NCBI RefSeq assembly: GCF_036867195.1
Contig: NZ_JBAJII010000001.1
Span: 558,001-622,000, forward strand
Reading direction: 5' to 3'
DNA length: 64,000 nucleotides
Source of the DNA: Arthrobacter sp. Soc17.1.1.1
GTDB lineage: Bacteria; Actinomycetota; Actinomycetes; Actinomycetales; Micrococcaceae
Shown piece by piece: positions 32,191 to 41,988 of this stretch (its first letter is position 1; every line of letters begins with the position of its first letter). Position numbers and translations under genes: made by a program. The notes under the pieces were generated by a model. It had not been told where the DNA came from. It ran no database searches and saw only the letters and a program-made list of their open reading frames with translations.

Positions 32191-34656
32191 ATGGACATGC
32201 TCTTCGATCCCTACGTCTCCCCGCCCACGCCCGCCGAGAAGAAGCGAGCACGCGAGGCGGCGATGGCGGGGACGGCGGAGCCCGCGGACCCCGCCACCGA
32301 GCACGTGCCGTCGCGTGTCGGCGTCGACGAGCACCGCGCGCAGGAACTCCTGGTGGGGCTGAACCCCCAGCAGGAGGAAGCAGTCAAGCACGGCGGGTCG
32401 CCGCTGCTGATCGTCGCGGGAGCCGGCTCCGGCAAGACCCGCGTGCTGAGCCATCGCATCGCGTACCTGCTCGCCACCGGCCGCTCCCACCCGGGGCAGA
32501 TCCTCGCCATCACGTTCACCAACAAGGCCGCCGCCGAGATGCGCGAGCGCATCGAGGGGCTGATCGGTGACGTTGCCAAGCGCATGTGGATCTCGACGTT
32601 CCACTCCTCCTGCGTGCGGATCCTGCGCCGGGAGGCAGCTTCCGTGGGCCTCAACTCCAACTTCTCCATCTACGACTCCGCCGACACGCTGCGCCTCATC
32701 ACGCTCGTGGCCAAGGGACTGGACCTCGACCCCAAGAAGTTCGCCCCGAAGGCCATCCAGCACAAGATCTCCGCGCTCAAGAACGAGCTGATCGACGAGG
32801 AGGCCTTCGCCTCCGACGTGGACCCCTCCGATCCCTTCGAGCAGGCCGTCGCCGAGGTCTACTCGGGCTACGCGCAGCGCATGCGCCAGGCCAACGCGAT
32901 GGACTTCGACGACCTGATCGCGCAGACGGTGTTCATGTTCCGTGCCTTCCCCGGCGTGGCCGACTACTACCGGCGCCGCTTCCGGCACGTCCTCGTCGAC
33001 GAGTACCAGGACACCAACCACGCCCAGTACGCCCTGGTCCGGGAGATCGTCGGCGTCCCGGGCGAATCCTCCGACGACCCGGCCGAGCTCACGGTCGTCG
33101 GCGATTCGGACCAGTCCATCTACGCCTTCCGCGGCGCCGACGTCCGGAACATCGTCGAGTTCGAGAACGACTACCCGAGTGCCCGCACCATCCTGCTCGA
33201 GCAGAACTACCGCTCGACCCAGAACATCCTCAGCGCCGCCAACGCCGTGATCTCCCGCAACCCGAACCGGCCGGAGAAGCGGCTGTGGACCGCCGAGGGC
33301 AGCGGCGAGAAGATCATCGGGTACGTCGGCGAGAACGAGCACGAGGAGGCCCGCTTCATCGCGGAGGAGATCGACCGGCTGCAGGACGAGGACGGCATCC
33401 GTCCCGGCGACGTCGCCATCTTCTACCGCACCAACGCGCAGTCACGGTCCATCGAGGAGATCCTGCTGCGCGTCGGCCTGCCCTACAAGGTGGTGGGCGG
33501 CACGCGGTTCTACGAGCGCAAGGAGATCAAGGACGCCCTGGCGTACCTGCGGGTCCTCGTGAACCAGGACGACGTCGTGAATCTCCGCCGCATCCTCAAC
33601 GAACCCAAGCGCGGGATCGGCGACCGCGCCGAGTACGCCATCGCGGCCCTGAGCGAGCGCGAGCGGGTCAGCTTCATGGAGGCCCTGCGCCGGGCGGACG
33701 AGGCACCGGGCATGGCCACGCGCTCGGTCAACGCCGTGGCCGGGTTCGTCAAGCTGATCGACGACCTCGCGGAGGTGGCCAGCGGCTCCGGCGCGTCCGC
33801 CGCCGTCGAGGCGGTGCTGGAGCAGACCGGGTACCTCGAGCAGCTGCGGACCAGCAACGACCCGCAGGACGAGTCCCGCGTGGAGAACCTCGCGGAGCTC
33901 GTCGCCGTCGTCCGCGAGTTCGAGCGCGACAACCCCGAGGGCACACTGGGGGACTTCCTGGAGCAGGTGTCCCTCGTGGCCGACGCCGACCAGATCCCCG
34001 ACGCCCCCGAGGGGTCCGCCGCCGACGTGCAGCGTGCGGTCGAGGAGGCCCGGCGCCAGGGCGTCGTCACGCTCATGACCCTCCACACCGCCAAGGGCCT
34101 CGAGTTCCCCGTGGTGTTCCTGACGGGCATGGAGCAGGGCATCTTCCCGCACCAGCGCTCCGCCACCGACCCCAAGGAGCTCGCCGAGGAACGGCGGCTG
34201 GCCTACGTGGGGCTGACGCGCGCGCGGCAGCGCCTCTACGTCACCCGTTCCGAGGTGCGCAGCATGTGGGGGCAGAGCCAGTACAACCCCGAGAGCCAGT
34301 TCGTCAGCGAGATCCCGGAGGAGCTCATCCTGTGGAAGCGCGAGGGCGCCGCGAAGCCCGCGTGGACCACGGGCGGCAGTATCAGTGGTCCGCGGTTCAG
34401 CGGCTCCTACTGGGGCGCGAGCGGCGGGGGCTTCGACGGCGGTACCACCTCACCGTCCAAGGCGGTGGGGCGTGTGCAGCCCCAGAAGGAAGTCGTCTCG
34501 GTCACGGCCGGGGACAAGGTCAATCACGCGAGTTTCGGCAACGGCACGGTACTGTCCGTCGAGGGCGCCGGCGACAAGACGGTCGCCAAGGTCCGGTTCG
34601 ACGTCGGGGAGAAGCGGCTGCTGCTGCGCTACGCGCCGCTCACCAAGGTGGCCTGA
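32191..34656 (+). CDS. pcrA: ATP-dependent DNA helicase UvrD/PcrA (UvrD1)
   Basis: The 821-residue superfamily 1 helicase has Walker A GAGSGKT (77-83), motif Ia TFTNKAAAEMRERI, motif II VDEYQDTNHAQY, motif III GDSDQSIYAFRGAD, motif IV LEQNYRST, and VTLMTLHTAKGLEFPVVFLTGMEQG and AYVGLTRARQRLY as motifs V and VI. The C-terminal 50 residues (AGDKVNHASFGNGTVLSVEG) form the Tudor-like domain that binds RNA polymerase in PcrA. The first 55 residues are a charged, unconserved extension. It acts in repair and removal of stalled complexes. A TAGACT -10-like sequence lies only 10 bp before the ATG, suggesting a very short leader. The gene order to sucCD matches Rv0949-Rv0952. Confidence 0.95.
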   Translation: MDMLFDPYVSPPTPAEKKRAREAAMAGTAEPADPATEHVPSRVGVDEHRAQELLVGLNPQQEEAVKHGGSPLLIVAGAGSGKTRVLSHRIAYLLATGRSHPGQILAITFTNKAAAEMRERIEGLIGDVAKRMWISTFHSSCVRILRREAASVGLNSNFSIYDSADTLRLITLVAKGLDLDPKKFAPKAIQHKISALKNELIDEEAFASDVDPSDPFEQAVAEVYSGYAQRMRQANAMDFDDLIAQTVFMFRAFPGVADYYRRRFRHVLVDEYQDTNHAQYALVREIVGVPGESSDDPAELTVVGDSDQSIYAFRGADVRNIVEFENDYPSARTILLEQNYRSTQNILSAANAVISRNPNRPEKRLWTAEGSGEKIIGYVGENEHEEARFIAEEIDRLQDEDGIRPGDVAIFYRTNAQSRSIEEILLRVGLPYKVVGGTRFYERKEIKDALAYLRVLVNQDDVVNLRRILNEPKRGIGDRAEYAIAALSERERVSFMEALRRADEAPGMATRSVNAVAGFVKLIDDLAEVASGSGASAAVEAVLEQTGYLEQLRTSNDPQDESRVENLAELVAVVREFERDNPEGTLGDFLEQVSLVADADQIPDAPEGSAADVQRAVEEARRQGVVTLMTLHTAKGLEFPVVFLTGMEQGIFPHQRSATDPKELAEERRLAYVGLTRARQRLYVTRSEVRSMWGQSQYNPESQFVSEIPEELILWKREGAAKPAWTTGGSISGPRFSGSYWGASGGGFDGGTTSPSKAVGRVQPQKEVVSVTAGDKVNHASFGNGTVLSVEGAGDKTVAKVRFDVGEKRLLLRYAPLTKVA

Positions 34657-34687
34657 GCCCCCGGCCGCAGTGGGGGAGGGTCCGATC

Positions 34688-35383
34688 ATGGGGAAGACCG
34701 GTACACGCGGGACCATCCGCCTCGGGGTCATTCGAGGGCGTGCCGTCCGGGCCGGCGCGACCGCCGCGGCCGCCCTGCTCCTGGCGGGCTGCGTGCAACT
34801 GCCTGCAGCGGGGCCGGTGGCGGCTCCGGCGGACCTCCCTCCGGCGGAGGAGCTCGCCGCGATGGAGGTCCTGGCACCCGAGGACCTCGGCCTCCCCGAG
34901 GACGCCCCCGCCATCGCCGTGCTGGCGGCGGACCGGAGCGCCTACTGCGCCATCAGCACCAAGCAGGGCCGTGTCTTCGCCAATCCCGTGGACCCGCTCA
35001 TGGCCGGAGGGGAGAAGGACGACAACGAGCTCGAGGTCGACGCCGCCTACTGCGAACTGGCGGCCTACCCGGCGCCCGCCGAGGTCACCGACGACTGCAA
35101 CGGGACGAACCTCGGCTTCAAGGGCGGCACCCTCATGCTGACGGCCGACTCCTTCGCCCACGGGGGCTGCAGGATCGGCCTGACCCCGATGGAGGCCGAG
35201 TTCACCGCCGGCACCGCCGCAGAGGACGGCCCCCTCGCGAAGCTCCCTCTCCTCGAGCGGGGACAGGCCGTGGAACTACGCGGATTCCGCTGCGGTCTCG
35301 GCCGGGACGGCATGATCTGCGGCAACATCGCGAGCGGCAGGGGATTCGTCGCCGACCGCGCGACGGTGACGGAATTCGGGTGA
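34688..35383 (+). CDS. Putative secreted lipoprotein, unknown function
   Basis: From ATG 34688 (after GGGGGAGGG) the 231-residue protein has a basic N-terminus, a hydrophobic stretch and lipobox LLAGC with Cys35. The mature part has an acidic start (EELAAMEVLAPEDLG) and several cysteines (in AYCAISTKQGR, AYCELAAYP, DDCNGTNLGFKGG, GGCRIGL, RCGLGRDGMICGNI), which may form disulfides. The C-terminal layout, ending in a GMICGN-like segment before the last beta strand, is seen in mycobacterial secreted proteins of unknown function. It lies 31 nt after pcrA. I do not recognise a named family. Confidence 0.75.
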   Translation: MGKTGTRGTIRLGVIRGRAVRAGATAAAALLLAGCVQLPAAGPVAAPADLPPAEELAAMEVLAPEDLGLPEDAPAIAVLAADRSAYCAISTKQGRVFANPVDPLMAGGEKDDNELEVDAAYCELAAYPAPAEVTDDCNGTNLGFKGGTLMLTADSFAHGGCRIGLTPMEAEFTAGTAAEDGPLAKLPLLERGQAVELRGFRCGLGRDGMICGNIASGRGFVADRATVTEFG

Positions 35384-35530
35384 AAATCCCCAACGAACGG
35401 CAGGCCGGTTTCTACAAAAGATAGAACTGTGGCCTTACTCACTAAACCGGTACTCTGGGGAGGGCCTCGGGCCCGAGAGGCTACAGTTCCCTCTTGTACA
35501 CCTGCTTCGACGTAGAAGGACTTCAACTCA

Positions 35531-36697
35531 GTGGACCTGTTCGAATATCAGGCGCGCGATCTTTTCGAGGCACACGGAGTTCCCGTGCTCGCCGGTATCG
35601 TGGCGCACACCCCGGAAGAAGCTAAAGCAGCGGCCGAGAAGATCGGCGGCGTCGTCGTCGTCAAGGCCCAGGTCAAGGTCGGCGGCCGCGGCAAGGCCGG
35701 CGGCGTCAAGGTGGCCAAGACCCCCGACGAGGCCTTCTCCTACGCCTCGGACATCCTCGGGATGGACATCAAGGGACACACGGTCCACACGGTCATGATC
35801 GCGCAGGGCGCGGACATCGCCGAGGAGTACTACTTCTCCGTCCTGCTCGACCGCTCCAACCGCAACTACCTGGCCATGTGCTCGGTGGAGGGCGGCATGG
35901 AGATCGAACAGCTCGCCGTCGAACGCCCCGAAGCGCTCGCGCGCATCGCCGTCGACCCCGGCACCGGGATCGACCAGGCCAAGGCCGAGGAGATCGTCGA
36001 CGCCGCAGGCTTCGCCCCCGAACTCCGCAGTGGCGTCATCAACACCATCCTCAAGCTCTGGGACGTCTTCGTGAAGGAGGACGCCACGCTCGTGGAGGTC
36101 AACCCGCTGGTGAAGACCGGAAGCGGCGACATCCTCGCTCTCGACGGCAAGGTCACCATCGACGAGAACGCCGGCTTCCGGCACTCCGAGCACGCCGCGC
36201 TCGAGGACAAGGACGCCGCCGATCCGCTCGAGGCCAAGGCCAAGGAGCACGACCTCAACTACGTCAAGCTCGACGGCCAGGTGGGCATCATCGGCAACGG
36301 CGCCGGTCTGGTCATGTCCACCCTCGACGTCGTCGCCTACGCCGGCGAGGCCCACGGCGGCGTGCTGCCCGCCAACTTCCTCGACATCGGCGGTGGAGCG
36401 TCCGCCGAGGTCATGGCCGCCGGCCTCGACGTCATCCTCGGCGACAGCCAGGTCAAGAGCGTCTTCGTGAACGTCTTCGGCGGCATCACCGCGTGCGACG
36501 CCGTCGCCAACGGGATCGTGAAGGCACTCGAGATCCTCGGCGACGAGGCCAACAAGCCCCTCGTGGTGCGCCTCGACGGCAACAACGTCGAAGAGGGCCG
36601 CCGCATCCTCGCCGAGGCGAACCACCCGCTGGTCACCCTCGCCGACACCATGGACGAAGGCGCCGACAAGGCTGCCGCGCTGGCCTACGGAAAGTAA
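35531..36697 (+). CDS. sucC: Succinyl-CoA synthetase, ADP/GDP-forming, beta subunit
   Basis: The 388-residue beta subunit begins [19 protein letters not shown] with a GTG start after AGAAGGAC, and has the N-terminal ATP-grasp domain ([19 protein letters not shown] near 40-60; EVNPLV with metal-binding residues near 190) and C-terminal CoA-ligase domain ([28 protein letters not shown]). The enzyme interconverts succinyl-CoA and succinate with formation of ATP or GTP in the TCA cycle. sucD follows 10 nt downstream. No clear sigma-70 promoter could be fixed in the 147-bp gap upstream. Confidence 0.96.
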   Translation: MDLFEYQARDLFEAHGVPVLAGIVAHTPEEAKAAAEKIGGVVVVKAQVKVGGRGKAGGVKVAKTPDEAFSYASDILGMDIKGHTVHTVMIAQGADIAEEYYFSVLLDRSNRNYLAMCSVEGGMEIEQLAVERPEALARIAVDPGTGIDQAKAEEIVDAAGFAPELRSGVINTILKLWDVFVKEDATLVEVNPLVKTGSGDILALDGKVTIDENAGFRHSEHAALEDKDAADPLEAKAKEHDLNYVKLDGQVGIIGNGAGLVMSTLDVVAYAGEAHGGVLPANFLDIGGGASAEVMAAGLDVILGDSQVKSVFVNVFGGITACDAVANGIVKALEILGDEANKPLVVRLDGNNVEEGRRILAEANHPLVTLADTMDEGADKAAALAYGK

Positions 36698-36707
36698 GAG
36701 AACCCCC

Positions 36708-37610
36708 ATGTCTATCTACCTCACCAAGGACTCCAAGGTCATCGTCCAGGGCATCACGGGCGGTGAGGGCACCAAGCACACCGCCCTCATGCTGAAGGCC
36801 GGCACCCAGGTGGTCGGCGGCGTCAACGCCCGCAAGGCCGGCACCACCGTCACCCACGGCGACGTCACGCTGCCCGTGTACGGCACCGTCGAGGAAGCCA
36901 TCAAGGAGACCGGCGCCGACGTGTCGATCGTCTTCGTCCCGCCGGCCTTCACCAAGGACGCCGTCGTGGAGGCCATCGAGGCCGGCATCGGCCTCGTCGT
37001 CGTCATCACCGAAGGCGTGCCCGTGCAGGACTCGGCCGCCTTCTGGGCCCTCGCCCAGTCGAAGGTCGACGCCGACGGGAAGCAGATCACGCGCATCATC
37101 GGCCCGAACTGCCCCGGCATCATCACGCCCGGTGAAGCGCTCGTCGGCATCACGCCGGCGAACATCACCGGCAAGGGCGGCGTGGGCCTCGTGTCCAAGT
37201 CCGGCACCCTGACGTACCAGATGATGTACGAGCTCCGCGACCTCGGTTTCTCCACCGCGATCGGCATCGGCGGCGACCCGGTCATCGGCACCACCCACAT
37301 CGACGCCCTCGCGGCGTTCGAAGCGGACCCCGAGACCAAGGCCATCGTGATGATCGGCGAGATCGGCGGAGACGCCGAAGAGCGTGCCGCCGAGTTCATC
37401 AAGGCGAACGTCACCAAGCCGGTCGTCGGCTACGTGGCGGGCTTCACGGCCCCCGAGGGGAAGACCATGGGCCACGCCGGTGCCATCGTCTCCGGATCCG
37501 CCGGGACCGCACAGGCCAAGAAGGAGGCCCTCGAGGCCGCGGGCGTCAAGGTCGGCAAGACGCCGTCCGAGACCGCGACGCTGCTCCGCGAGGTCTACGC
37601 CACGCTCTGA
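36708..37610 (+). CDS. sucD: Succinyl-CoA synthetase alpha subunit
   Basis: The 300-residue alpha subunit has the CoA-binding Rossmann domain ([20 protein letters not shown] at the start, [10 protein letters not shown]) and the ligase domain with the phosphorylated active-site His256 in [24 protein letters not shown] and [16 protein letters not shown] are also canonical. It joins SucC to form the heterodimeric or heterotetrameric enzyme. It is co-transcribed with sucC and followed by a good terminator hairpin. Confidence 0.97.
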   Translation: MSIYLTKDSKVIVQGITGGEGTKHTALMLKAGTQVVGGVNARKAGTTVTHGDVTLPVYGTVEEAIKETGADVSIVFVPPAFTKDAVVEAIEAGIGLVVVITEGVPVQDSAAFWALAQSKVDADGKQITRIIGPNCPGIITPGEALVGITPANITGKGGVGLVSKSGTLTYQMMYELRDLGFSTAIGIGGDPVIGTTHIDALAAFEADPETKAIVMIGEIGGDAEERAAEFIKANVTKPVVGYVAGFTAPEGKTMGHAGAIVSGSAGTAQAKKEALEAAGVKVGKTPSETATLLREVYATL

Positions 37611-37625
37611 TCCTGGTTCCTCGGC

Positions 37626-37659
37626 AACAGCCTCCTCCGCTCGCGCGGGGGAGGCTGTT
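37626..37659 (+). terminator. Terminator hairpin after sucCD
   Basis: AACAGCCTCCTCCGC (37626-37640) pairs with GCGGGGGAGGCTGTT (37645-37659) over 15 bp with one T-G pair and a four-base loop. It starts 15 nt after the sucD stop and is followed by CTGTTTG. Confidence 0.87.
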
Positions 37660-37857
37660 CTGTTTGCGGGGACCCTGCAGGCGCGGATGGTCCTGCCGTG
37701 TCAACCCGCGTCGGGCCGCCGCCGCCCCGCGAGAGTGCCCGCGGGGGACGTAGCGTGAGGAGTGCGCCGCTCGAAGCGGAACAGTGGCGCCGGATGATGG
37801 CACGGGCGGCGGCGGCGGCGCGGCGGAGTCGGAGGAGCAGCAGGAGATGAGCGGACG

Positions 37858-39279
37858 ATGAGCAGTACGACGAGGCACGGCACGGCGGCAGGCGCCGACG
37901 GCGCCACGCAGCGCAGGTACCTGCGGCGCGCCACCTGGGTGGCCACGCTGGGCGGTCTGCTCTTCGGCTTCGACACCGGGGTGATCAACGGGGCCCTGCC
38001 GTTCATGGTGGACGACCTGCGGCTCACGGCCTTCACGGAGGGGCTCGTGGCGAGCTCGCTGGTGTTCGGAGCGGCGTTCGGGGCCCTCGCCGGCGGCAGG
38101 CTGGCCGATGCCTACGGGCGGAAGAAGATGATCATCGTGCTCGCGATCGTCTTCCTGGTCGGGACCCTCGGCACCGCCCTCGCCCCGGATGTCACCGTCA
38201 TGGTGGTGTCGCGGCTCGTCCTGGGGCTCGCCGTGGGCGGCGCGTCCGTGATGGTGCCGATCTTCCTCGCGGAGCTGTCACCCGCCGGACGGCGCGGACA
38301 GGTGGTGACGCGCAACGAACTGATGATCGTGACCGGACAGCTGCTCGCCTTCAGTACCAGTGCCTTCCTCGGGAACGTGTTCGGTGACAGCCACGGCATC
38401 TGGCGCTGGATGCTCGTCCTGGCGACCCTCCCGGCCATCGGCCTGTGGATCGGGATGCACTTCGTGCCGGAGAGTCCCCGCTGGCTGGCCGGTCAGGGCG
38501 CCTTCGGTGGCGCCCTGGGCGTGCTGCAGCGGCTCCGTCCCCCGGCCGTGGCACGGCAGGAGTACGAGGAGGTCAGGTCGATGGCCATCGAGGACCGCGA
38601 ACGCGACGAGGCGGGCTTCCGCGACCTGCGCGTGCCGTGGCTCCGCCGGATCGTGGTGGTGGGCCTCGGCCTCGCCGTCATCCAGCAGATCACCGGCGTG
38701 AACTCGATCATGTACTACGGCACGCAGATCCTCGTCGTCGCGGGCTTCGGGACGCAGGCGGCGCTGACGGCGAACATCGCGAACGGGGTCATCTCGGTGG
38801 GTGCCACCTTCGTGGGGATCTGGTTGCTGGGCAAGGTGGGGCGCCGGCCCATGCTGCTGGTGGGCCAGATGGGGACGACGTCGGCCCTGCTCACCATCGG
38901 GATCGTCTCGCTGCTGGTCCCCGAAGGCACGGTGCGGGGCTTCCTCGTCCTGTCCCTGACGGTGACGTTCCTCGCCTTCCAGCAGGGCGCCATCTCGCCC
39001 GTGACCTGGCTGATGCTGTCGGAGATCTTCCCCATGCGCCTGCGCGGCCTCGGCATGGGCGCCGCCGTGTTCGTCCTGTGGATGGTCAACTTCGCCGTGA
39101 GCCTCAGCTTCCCGATCCTCATGGAGGCCATCGGGATCTCGAGCACGTTCTTCGTGTTCGTGGTCCTCGGGATCGCGGCGATCGTCTTCGCCCGCCGCTA
39201 CATCCCCGAAACCCGCGGGCGGAGCCTCGAGGAACTCGAGCAGGAGTTCAAGTCCGCCACGGGGACACCCCGGCGGTAG
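37858..39279 (+). CDS. MFS sugar porter (inositol/hexose type)
   Basis: The 473-residue protein has twelve membrane helices and the sugar-porter signatures: GLLFGFDTGVINGAL in helix 1, GRLADAYGRKKM after helix 2, PESPRWL after helix 6, QQITGVNSIMYYGTQI in helix 7 and PETRGRSLEELE at the C-terminal end. The family imports hexoses, pentoses or myo-inositol with protons or sodium. Substrate is not readable. It is followed 74 bp later by a zinc alcohol dehydrogenase gene on the same strand, perhaps co-expressed. Confidence 0.9.
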   Translation: MSSTTRHGTAAGADGATQRRYLRRATWVATLGGLLFGFDTGVINGALPFMVDDLRLTAFTEGLVASSLVFGAAFGALAGGRLADAYGRKKMIIVLAIVFLVGTLGTALAPDVTVMVVSRLVLGLAVGGASVMVPIFLAELSPAGRRGQVVTRNELMIVTGQLLAFSTSAFLGNVFGDSHGIWRWMLVLATLPAIGLWIGMHFVPESPRWLAGQGAFGGALGVLQRLRPPAVARQEYEEVRSMAIEDRERDEAGFRDLRVPWLRRIVVVGLGLAVIQQITGVNSIMYYGTQILVVAGFGTQAALTANIANGVISVGATFVGIWLLGKVGRRPMLLVGQMGTTSALLTIGIVSLLVPEGTVRGFLVLSLTVTFLAFQQGAISPVTWLMLSEIFPMRLRGLGMGAAVFVLWMVNFAVSLSFPILMEAIGISSTFFVFVVLGIAAIVFARRYIPETRGRSLEELEQEFKSATGTPRR

Positions 39280-39353
39280 GGCCGCCGCCGCGCTGCTTGT
39301 ACAGTGGCGGCAGGGGAACCTTTACTTGCGTCAGGCAACTTCCAGGAGATCAC

Positions 39354-40409
39354 ATGCGCGCCACCATCATCCACGGACCGGGCGATATCCGCGTCGAGGA
39401 CCGCGACTACCCGACCATCATCCGTCCCACCGACGCCGTCGTCCGCGTGACGGCCTCGTGTGTCTGCGGCTCGGACCTCTGGCCCTACCGGGGGGTCCGG
39501 CCCACCAAGGAGCCCAAGGCGATCGGCCACGAGTTCGTCGGTGTGGTGGAGTCCGTCGGCGACGACGTGGCGGACCTCGCGGTCGGCGACTTCGTGATCG
39601 CGCCCTTCGTGGACAGCTGCGGGAAGTGCCCGCAGTGCCTCAACGGCGTGACGGTCGCGTGCGACCATCTCGCCGGCTGGGGCAGCACCGACGAGCACGG
39701 CGACTTCCTGCAGGGCGGCCAGGGCGAAGCCGTGCGCGTCCCGCAGGCCGACGGCACGCTGCGCAAGGTCGAGGGTGTCTCGGAGCCCGACGCCGCCCTG
39801 ACGGCCAGCCTCCTGACCCTCTCCGACGTCATGTCCACCGGACATCACGCCGCCGTGTCGGCGAACGTGGGCCCGGGCAGCACCGTGGTGGTGGTCGGTG
39901 ACGGGGCCGTGGGCCTCTGCGGCGTCCTCGCGGCCAAGCGCCTCGGCGCTGCACGCATCATCGCGATGTCACGCCACGAGGACCGCCAGGCGCTCGCCCG
40001 TGAGTTCGGGGCGACCGACATCGTGGCCGAGCGTGGCGACGAGGGCGTGGCGAAGGTGCGTGACCTGCTCGGGGGAGTGCTCGCCGACTCGGTGCTCGAG
40101 TGCGTGGGCACCAAGGAGTCCATGGACCAGGCGCTGCGCAGCACGCGGCCCGGCGGCCACCTCGGCTTCGTGGGTGTGCCGGCAGGCGGACCGGAACTGC
40201 CCATCGGCGTCCTGTTCGCGAAGAACATCACGGTGGGCGGCGGCATGGCTCCCGCCCACACCTACATCCCCGAACTGCTGAAGGACGTCCTCGACGGGAC
40301 GATCAACCCCGGGCGCGTGTTCGACGTCGAGATGCCCCTCGAGGACGCCGCCGAGGCGTACCGGGCCATGGACGAGCGCCGGGCCATCAAGGTGCTGCTC
40401 AAGCCCTGA
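39354..40409 (+). CDS. Zinc-dependent alcohol dehydrogenase family protein
   Basis: The 351-residue medium-chain dehydrogenase has the catalytic zinc Cys in SCVCGSDLWPYRG near residue 40 with HEFVG (His-Glu), the structural-zinc lobe cysteines in CGKCPQCLNGVTVAC near 90-104, and a nucleotide-binding fold beginning STVVVVGDGAVGLCGVLAAK near 182. ATG at 39354 follows CCAGGAGATCAC. The physiological alcohol or aldehyde is unknown; the sequence beginning MRATIIHGPGDIRVEDRDY is common among IMP-dehydrogenase-unrelated Tdh-like oxidoreductases. A hairpin follows the gene. Confidence 0.88.
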   Translation: MRATIIHGPGDIRVEDRDYPTIIRPTDAVVRVTASCVCGSDLWPYRGVRPTKEPKAIGHEFVGVVESVGDDVADLAVGDFVIAPFVDSCGKCPQCLNGVTVACDHLAGWGSTDEHGDFLQGGQGEAVRVPQADGTLRKVEGVSEPDAALTASLLTLSDVMSTGHHAAVSANVGPGSTVVVVGDGAVGLCGVLAAKRLGAARIIAMSRHEDRQALAREFGATDIVAERGDEGVAKVRDLLGGVLADSVLECVGTKESMDQALRSTRPGGHLGFVGVPAGGPELPIGVLFAKNITVGGGMAPAHTYIPELLKDVLDGTINPGRVFDVEMPLEDAAEAYRAMDERRAIKVLLKP

Positions 40410-40418
40410 CCCGCTGGG

Positions 40419-40446
40419 CCGGGCCCTCCCGCACGGAAGGGCCCGG
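40419..40446 (+). terminator. Terminator hairpin after the alcohol dehydrogenase gene
   Basis: CCGGGCCCTCC (40419-40429) pairs with GGAAGGGCCCGG (40435-40446) with one bulged base, giving an 11-bp stem and a five-base loop, 10 nt after the stop. Confidence 0.75.
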
Positions 40447-40485
40447 TCGTCGGACCCGGGTGCGACGACCGGGCAGAATGGGCAC

Positions 40486-40953
40486 ATGACGACGACGCCC
40501 GGCACGGACCCCTACCTCATCGCGCGCGAACGGATCATCCATGCGCCCGCCGGACAGATCTTCGAGGTCCTCGCGACCCCGGCCCTCCACAGCGTGATCG
40601 ACGGGTCCGGGACCGTGCGCGGCGAGCAGCCCGGCGGTCCGGCGCGACTGTCGCTGGGCGCGAGATTCGGGATGGACATGAGGATGGGCGCGCCCTACAG
40701 GATCCTGAACCGGGTGGTCGAGTTCGAGGAGGGCCGCCGCATCGCCTGGCGGCACTTCTCGGCCCACGTCTGGCGCTACACGCTCGAACCCCACGGCGAC
40801 GCGACCCTGGTGCGGGAGGAATGGGACGGCCGCGCCGTGCCGTGGAGGTTCGTCTTCCGGCTGACCGGCTTCACCCGCAGGCACCCCGCGAGCATCGAGG
40901 CGACACTCGGCAAGCTCGAGGACCACGTCCTGCAGCAGCGCGACGCCGCCTAG
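40486..40953 (+). CDS. SRPBCC-family (START/polyketide-cyclase-like) protein
   Basis: The 155-residue protein fits the SRPBCC fold: an initial strand with ARERIIHAPAGQIFEVLATPALHSVIDGSGTV, several strands in the middle, and a long C-terminal helix (ASIEATLGKLEDHVLQ). Such proteins bind lipophilic ligands in a cavity. No catalytic residues are evident. ATG at 40486 is 39 nt after the preceding hairpin, so it is a separate transcript or weakly read through. Ligand unknown. Confidence 0.82.
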   Translation: MTTTPGTDPYLIARERIIHAPAGQIFEVLATPALHSVIDGSGTVRGEQPGGPARLSLGARFGMDMRMGAPYRILNRVVEFEEGRRIAWRHFSAHVWRYTLEPHGDATLVREEWDGRAVPWRFVFRLTGFTRRHPASIEATLGKLEDHVLQQRDAA

Positions 40954-40990
40954 CTGTACCTGACCGGCACCCCTGGGGGGATCGCCGCCC

Positions 40991-41923
40991 TCAGGGGACG
41001 CGCAGTTCCTCGGGCTGGACGACGATGTCCACTAGGGCCCCATTGCGCCAGACCGTCATCTCCATCCGGCGTCCGATCGCCGTCTCGACCATCAGCCGCT
41101 GGATCCCCGTCGCGCTGCGGACGGGGAGATGATCCAGGGAGATGACGATATCGCCGGCGCGTGCCCCGGCGCCTGCGGCAGGGCTGCCCGCGACGACGGA
41201 GGCCACCTGCATCCCGGTGCGCGATCCCACGCGGGCCGCGAGTTCGGGGCTGAGGCCGATCTGGGCCCCGACCACCCCCAGCCATGCGCGCCGGACCCGG
41301 CCACGGGTGATGAGCGCGTCGATGATCTCCCGGGTGGTCGCATTGATCGGTACGGCCAGGCCGAGTCCGATGCCGGCGACGGCGGTGTTGACGCCGACCA
41401 TGCGCCCGGCACTGTCGGCGAGCACGCCTCCGCTGTTGCCCGGGTTCAGGCTCGCGTCGGTCTGGATGACCTCGTCCACCACGCGCCCGGAGAGTGTGGG
41501 CAGCGACCGGCCGAGCGCGGACACGATCCCCGCGGTGACGCTGCCTGCCATGCCCAGCGGGTTGCCGAGCGCGACCACGAGCTGTCCGACGCGCAGCTTC
41601 GCGGCGTCCCTCCAGGGCACGGGCGGCGGGGTGCTGCCGTCGGCCTCGAGGACGGCGAGGTCCGACAGCGGATCGCTGCCCACGACGCGCGCCCGGAGGA
41701 CGGATCCGTCGCCGAACGCGACCTCGGTGCGCTGTGCGCCGGCGACCACGTGGGCGCTCGTCAGCAGGTGCCCGCTGGTCGAGATGACCGACGCACTGCC
41801 TGCCCCGGTGCCGCGCGCGGTCTGCACCGACACCGCCGCCACCGACGGCAGGGTGGACTCGGCGATCCGTACGACCGCCGCCGAGTACGCGTCGAGAGCC
41901 TCCTGCTCGTCCATAGGGACCAT
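40991..41923 (-). CDS. HtrA/DegP-like S1C serine protease with PDZ domain, no signal peptide
   Basis: From ATG 41923 the 310-residue protein has a trypsin-like domain with triad His58 (LLTSAHVVAG), Asp88 (DPLSDLAVLEA) and Ser164 (LNPGNSGGVLAD), then a PDZ domain (about 215-300) with GMQVASVVAGSPAAGAGARAGDIVISLDHL. Unlike ordinary HtrA proteins it has neither signal peptide nor membrane anchor, so it should act in the cytoplasm unless exported otherwise. The start is uncertain: ATG 41914 and GTG 41956 are alternatives, and none adds a hydrophobic segment. It lies downstream of the VIT fusion gene on the same strand. Confidence 0.85.
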   Translation of the reverse strand: MVPMDEQEALDAYSAAVVRIAESTLPSVAAVSVQTARGTGAGSASVISTSGHLLTSAHVVAGAQRTEVAFGDGSVLRARVVGSDPLSDLAVLEADGSTPPPVPWRDAAKLRVGQLVVALGNPLGMAGSVTAGIVSALGRSLPTLSGRVVDEVIQTDASLNPGNSGGVLADSAGRMVGVNTAVAGIGLGLAVPINATTREIIDALITRGRVRRAWLGVVGAQIGLSPELAARVGSRTGMQVASVVAGSPAAGAGARAGDIVISLDHLPVRSATGIQRLMVETAIGRRMEMTVWRNGALVDIVVQPEELRVP

Positions 41924-41988
41924 TGCAGCACCGCACGGGTGGCCGGGGGGAGACACGTTCGCGCAGGGCGCACGCGGAAGCTTCCTGG

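Noticed and set aside
32586..35141. Second long plus-strand frame inside pcrA
   Set aside because: It is a frame-shifted reading of pcrA, rich in Arg/Pro/Gly, and runs through the pcrA stop and into the lipoprotein gene without any domain.
40950..41936. Overlapping minus-strand frame in the HtrA-like gene
   Set aside because: The alternative frame is Arg/Gly-rich nonsense; the frame at 40991-41923 holds the full protease triad and PDZ domain.
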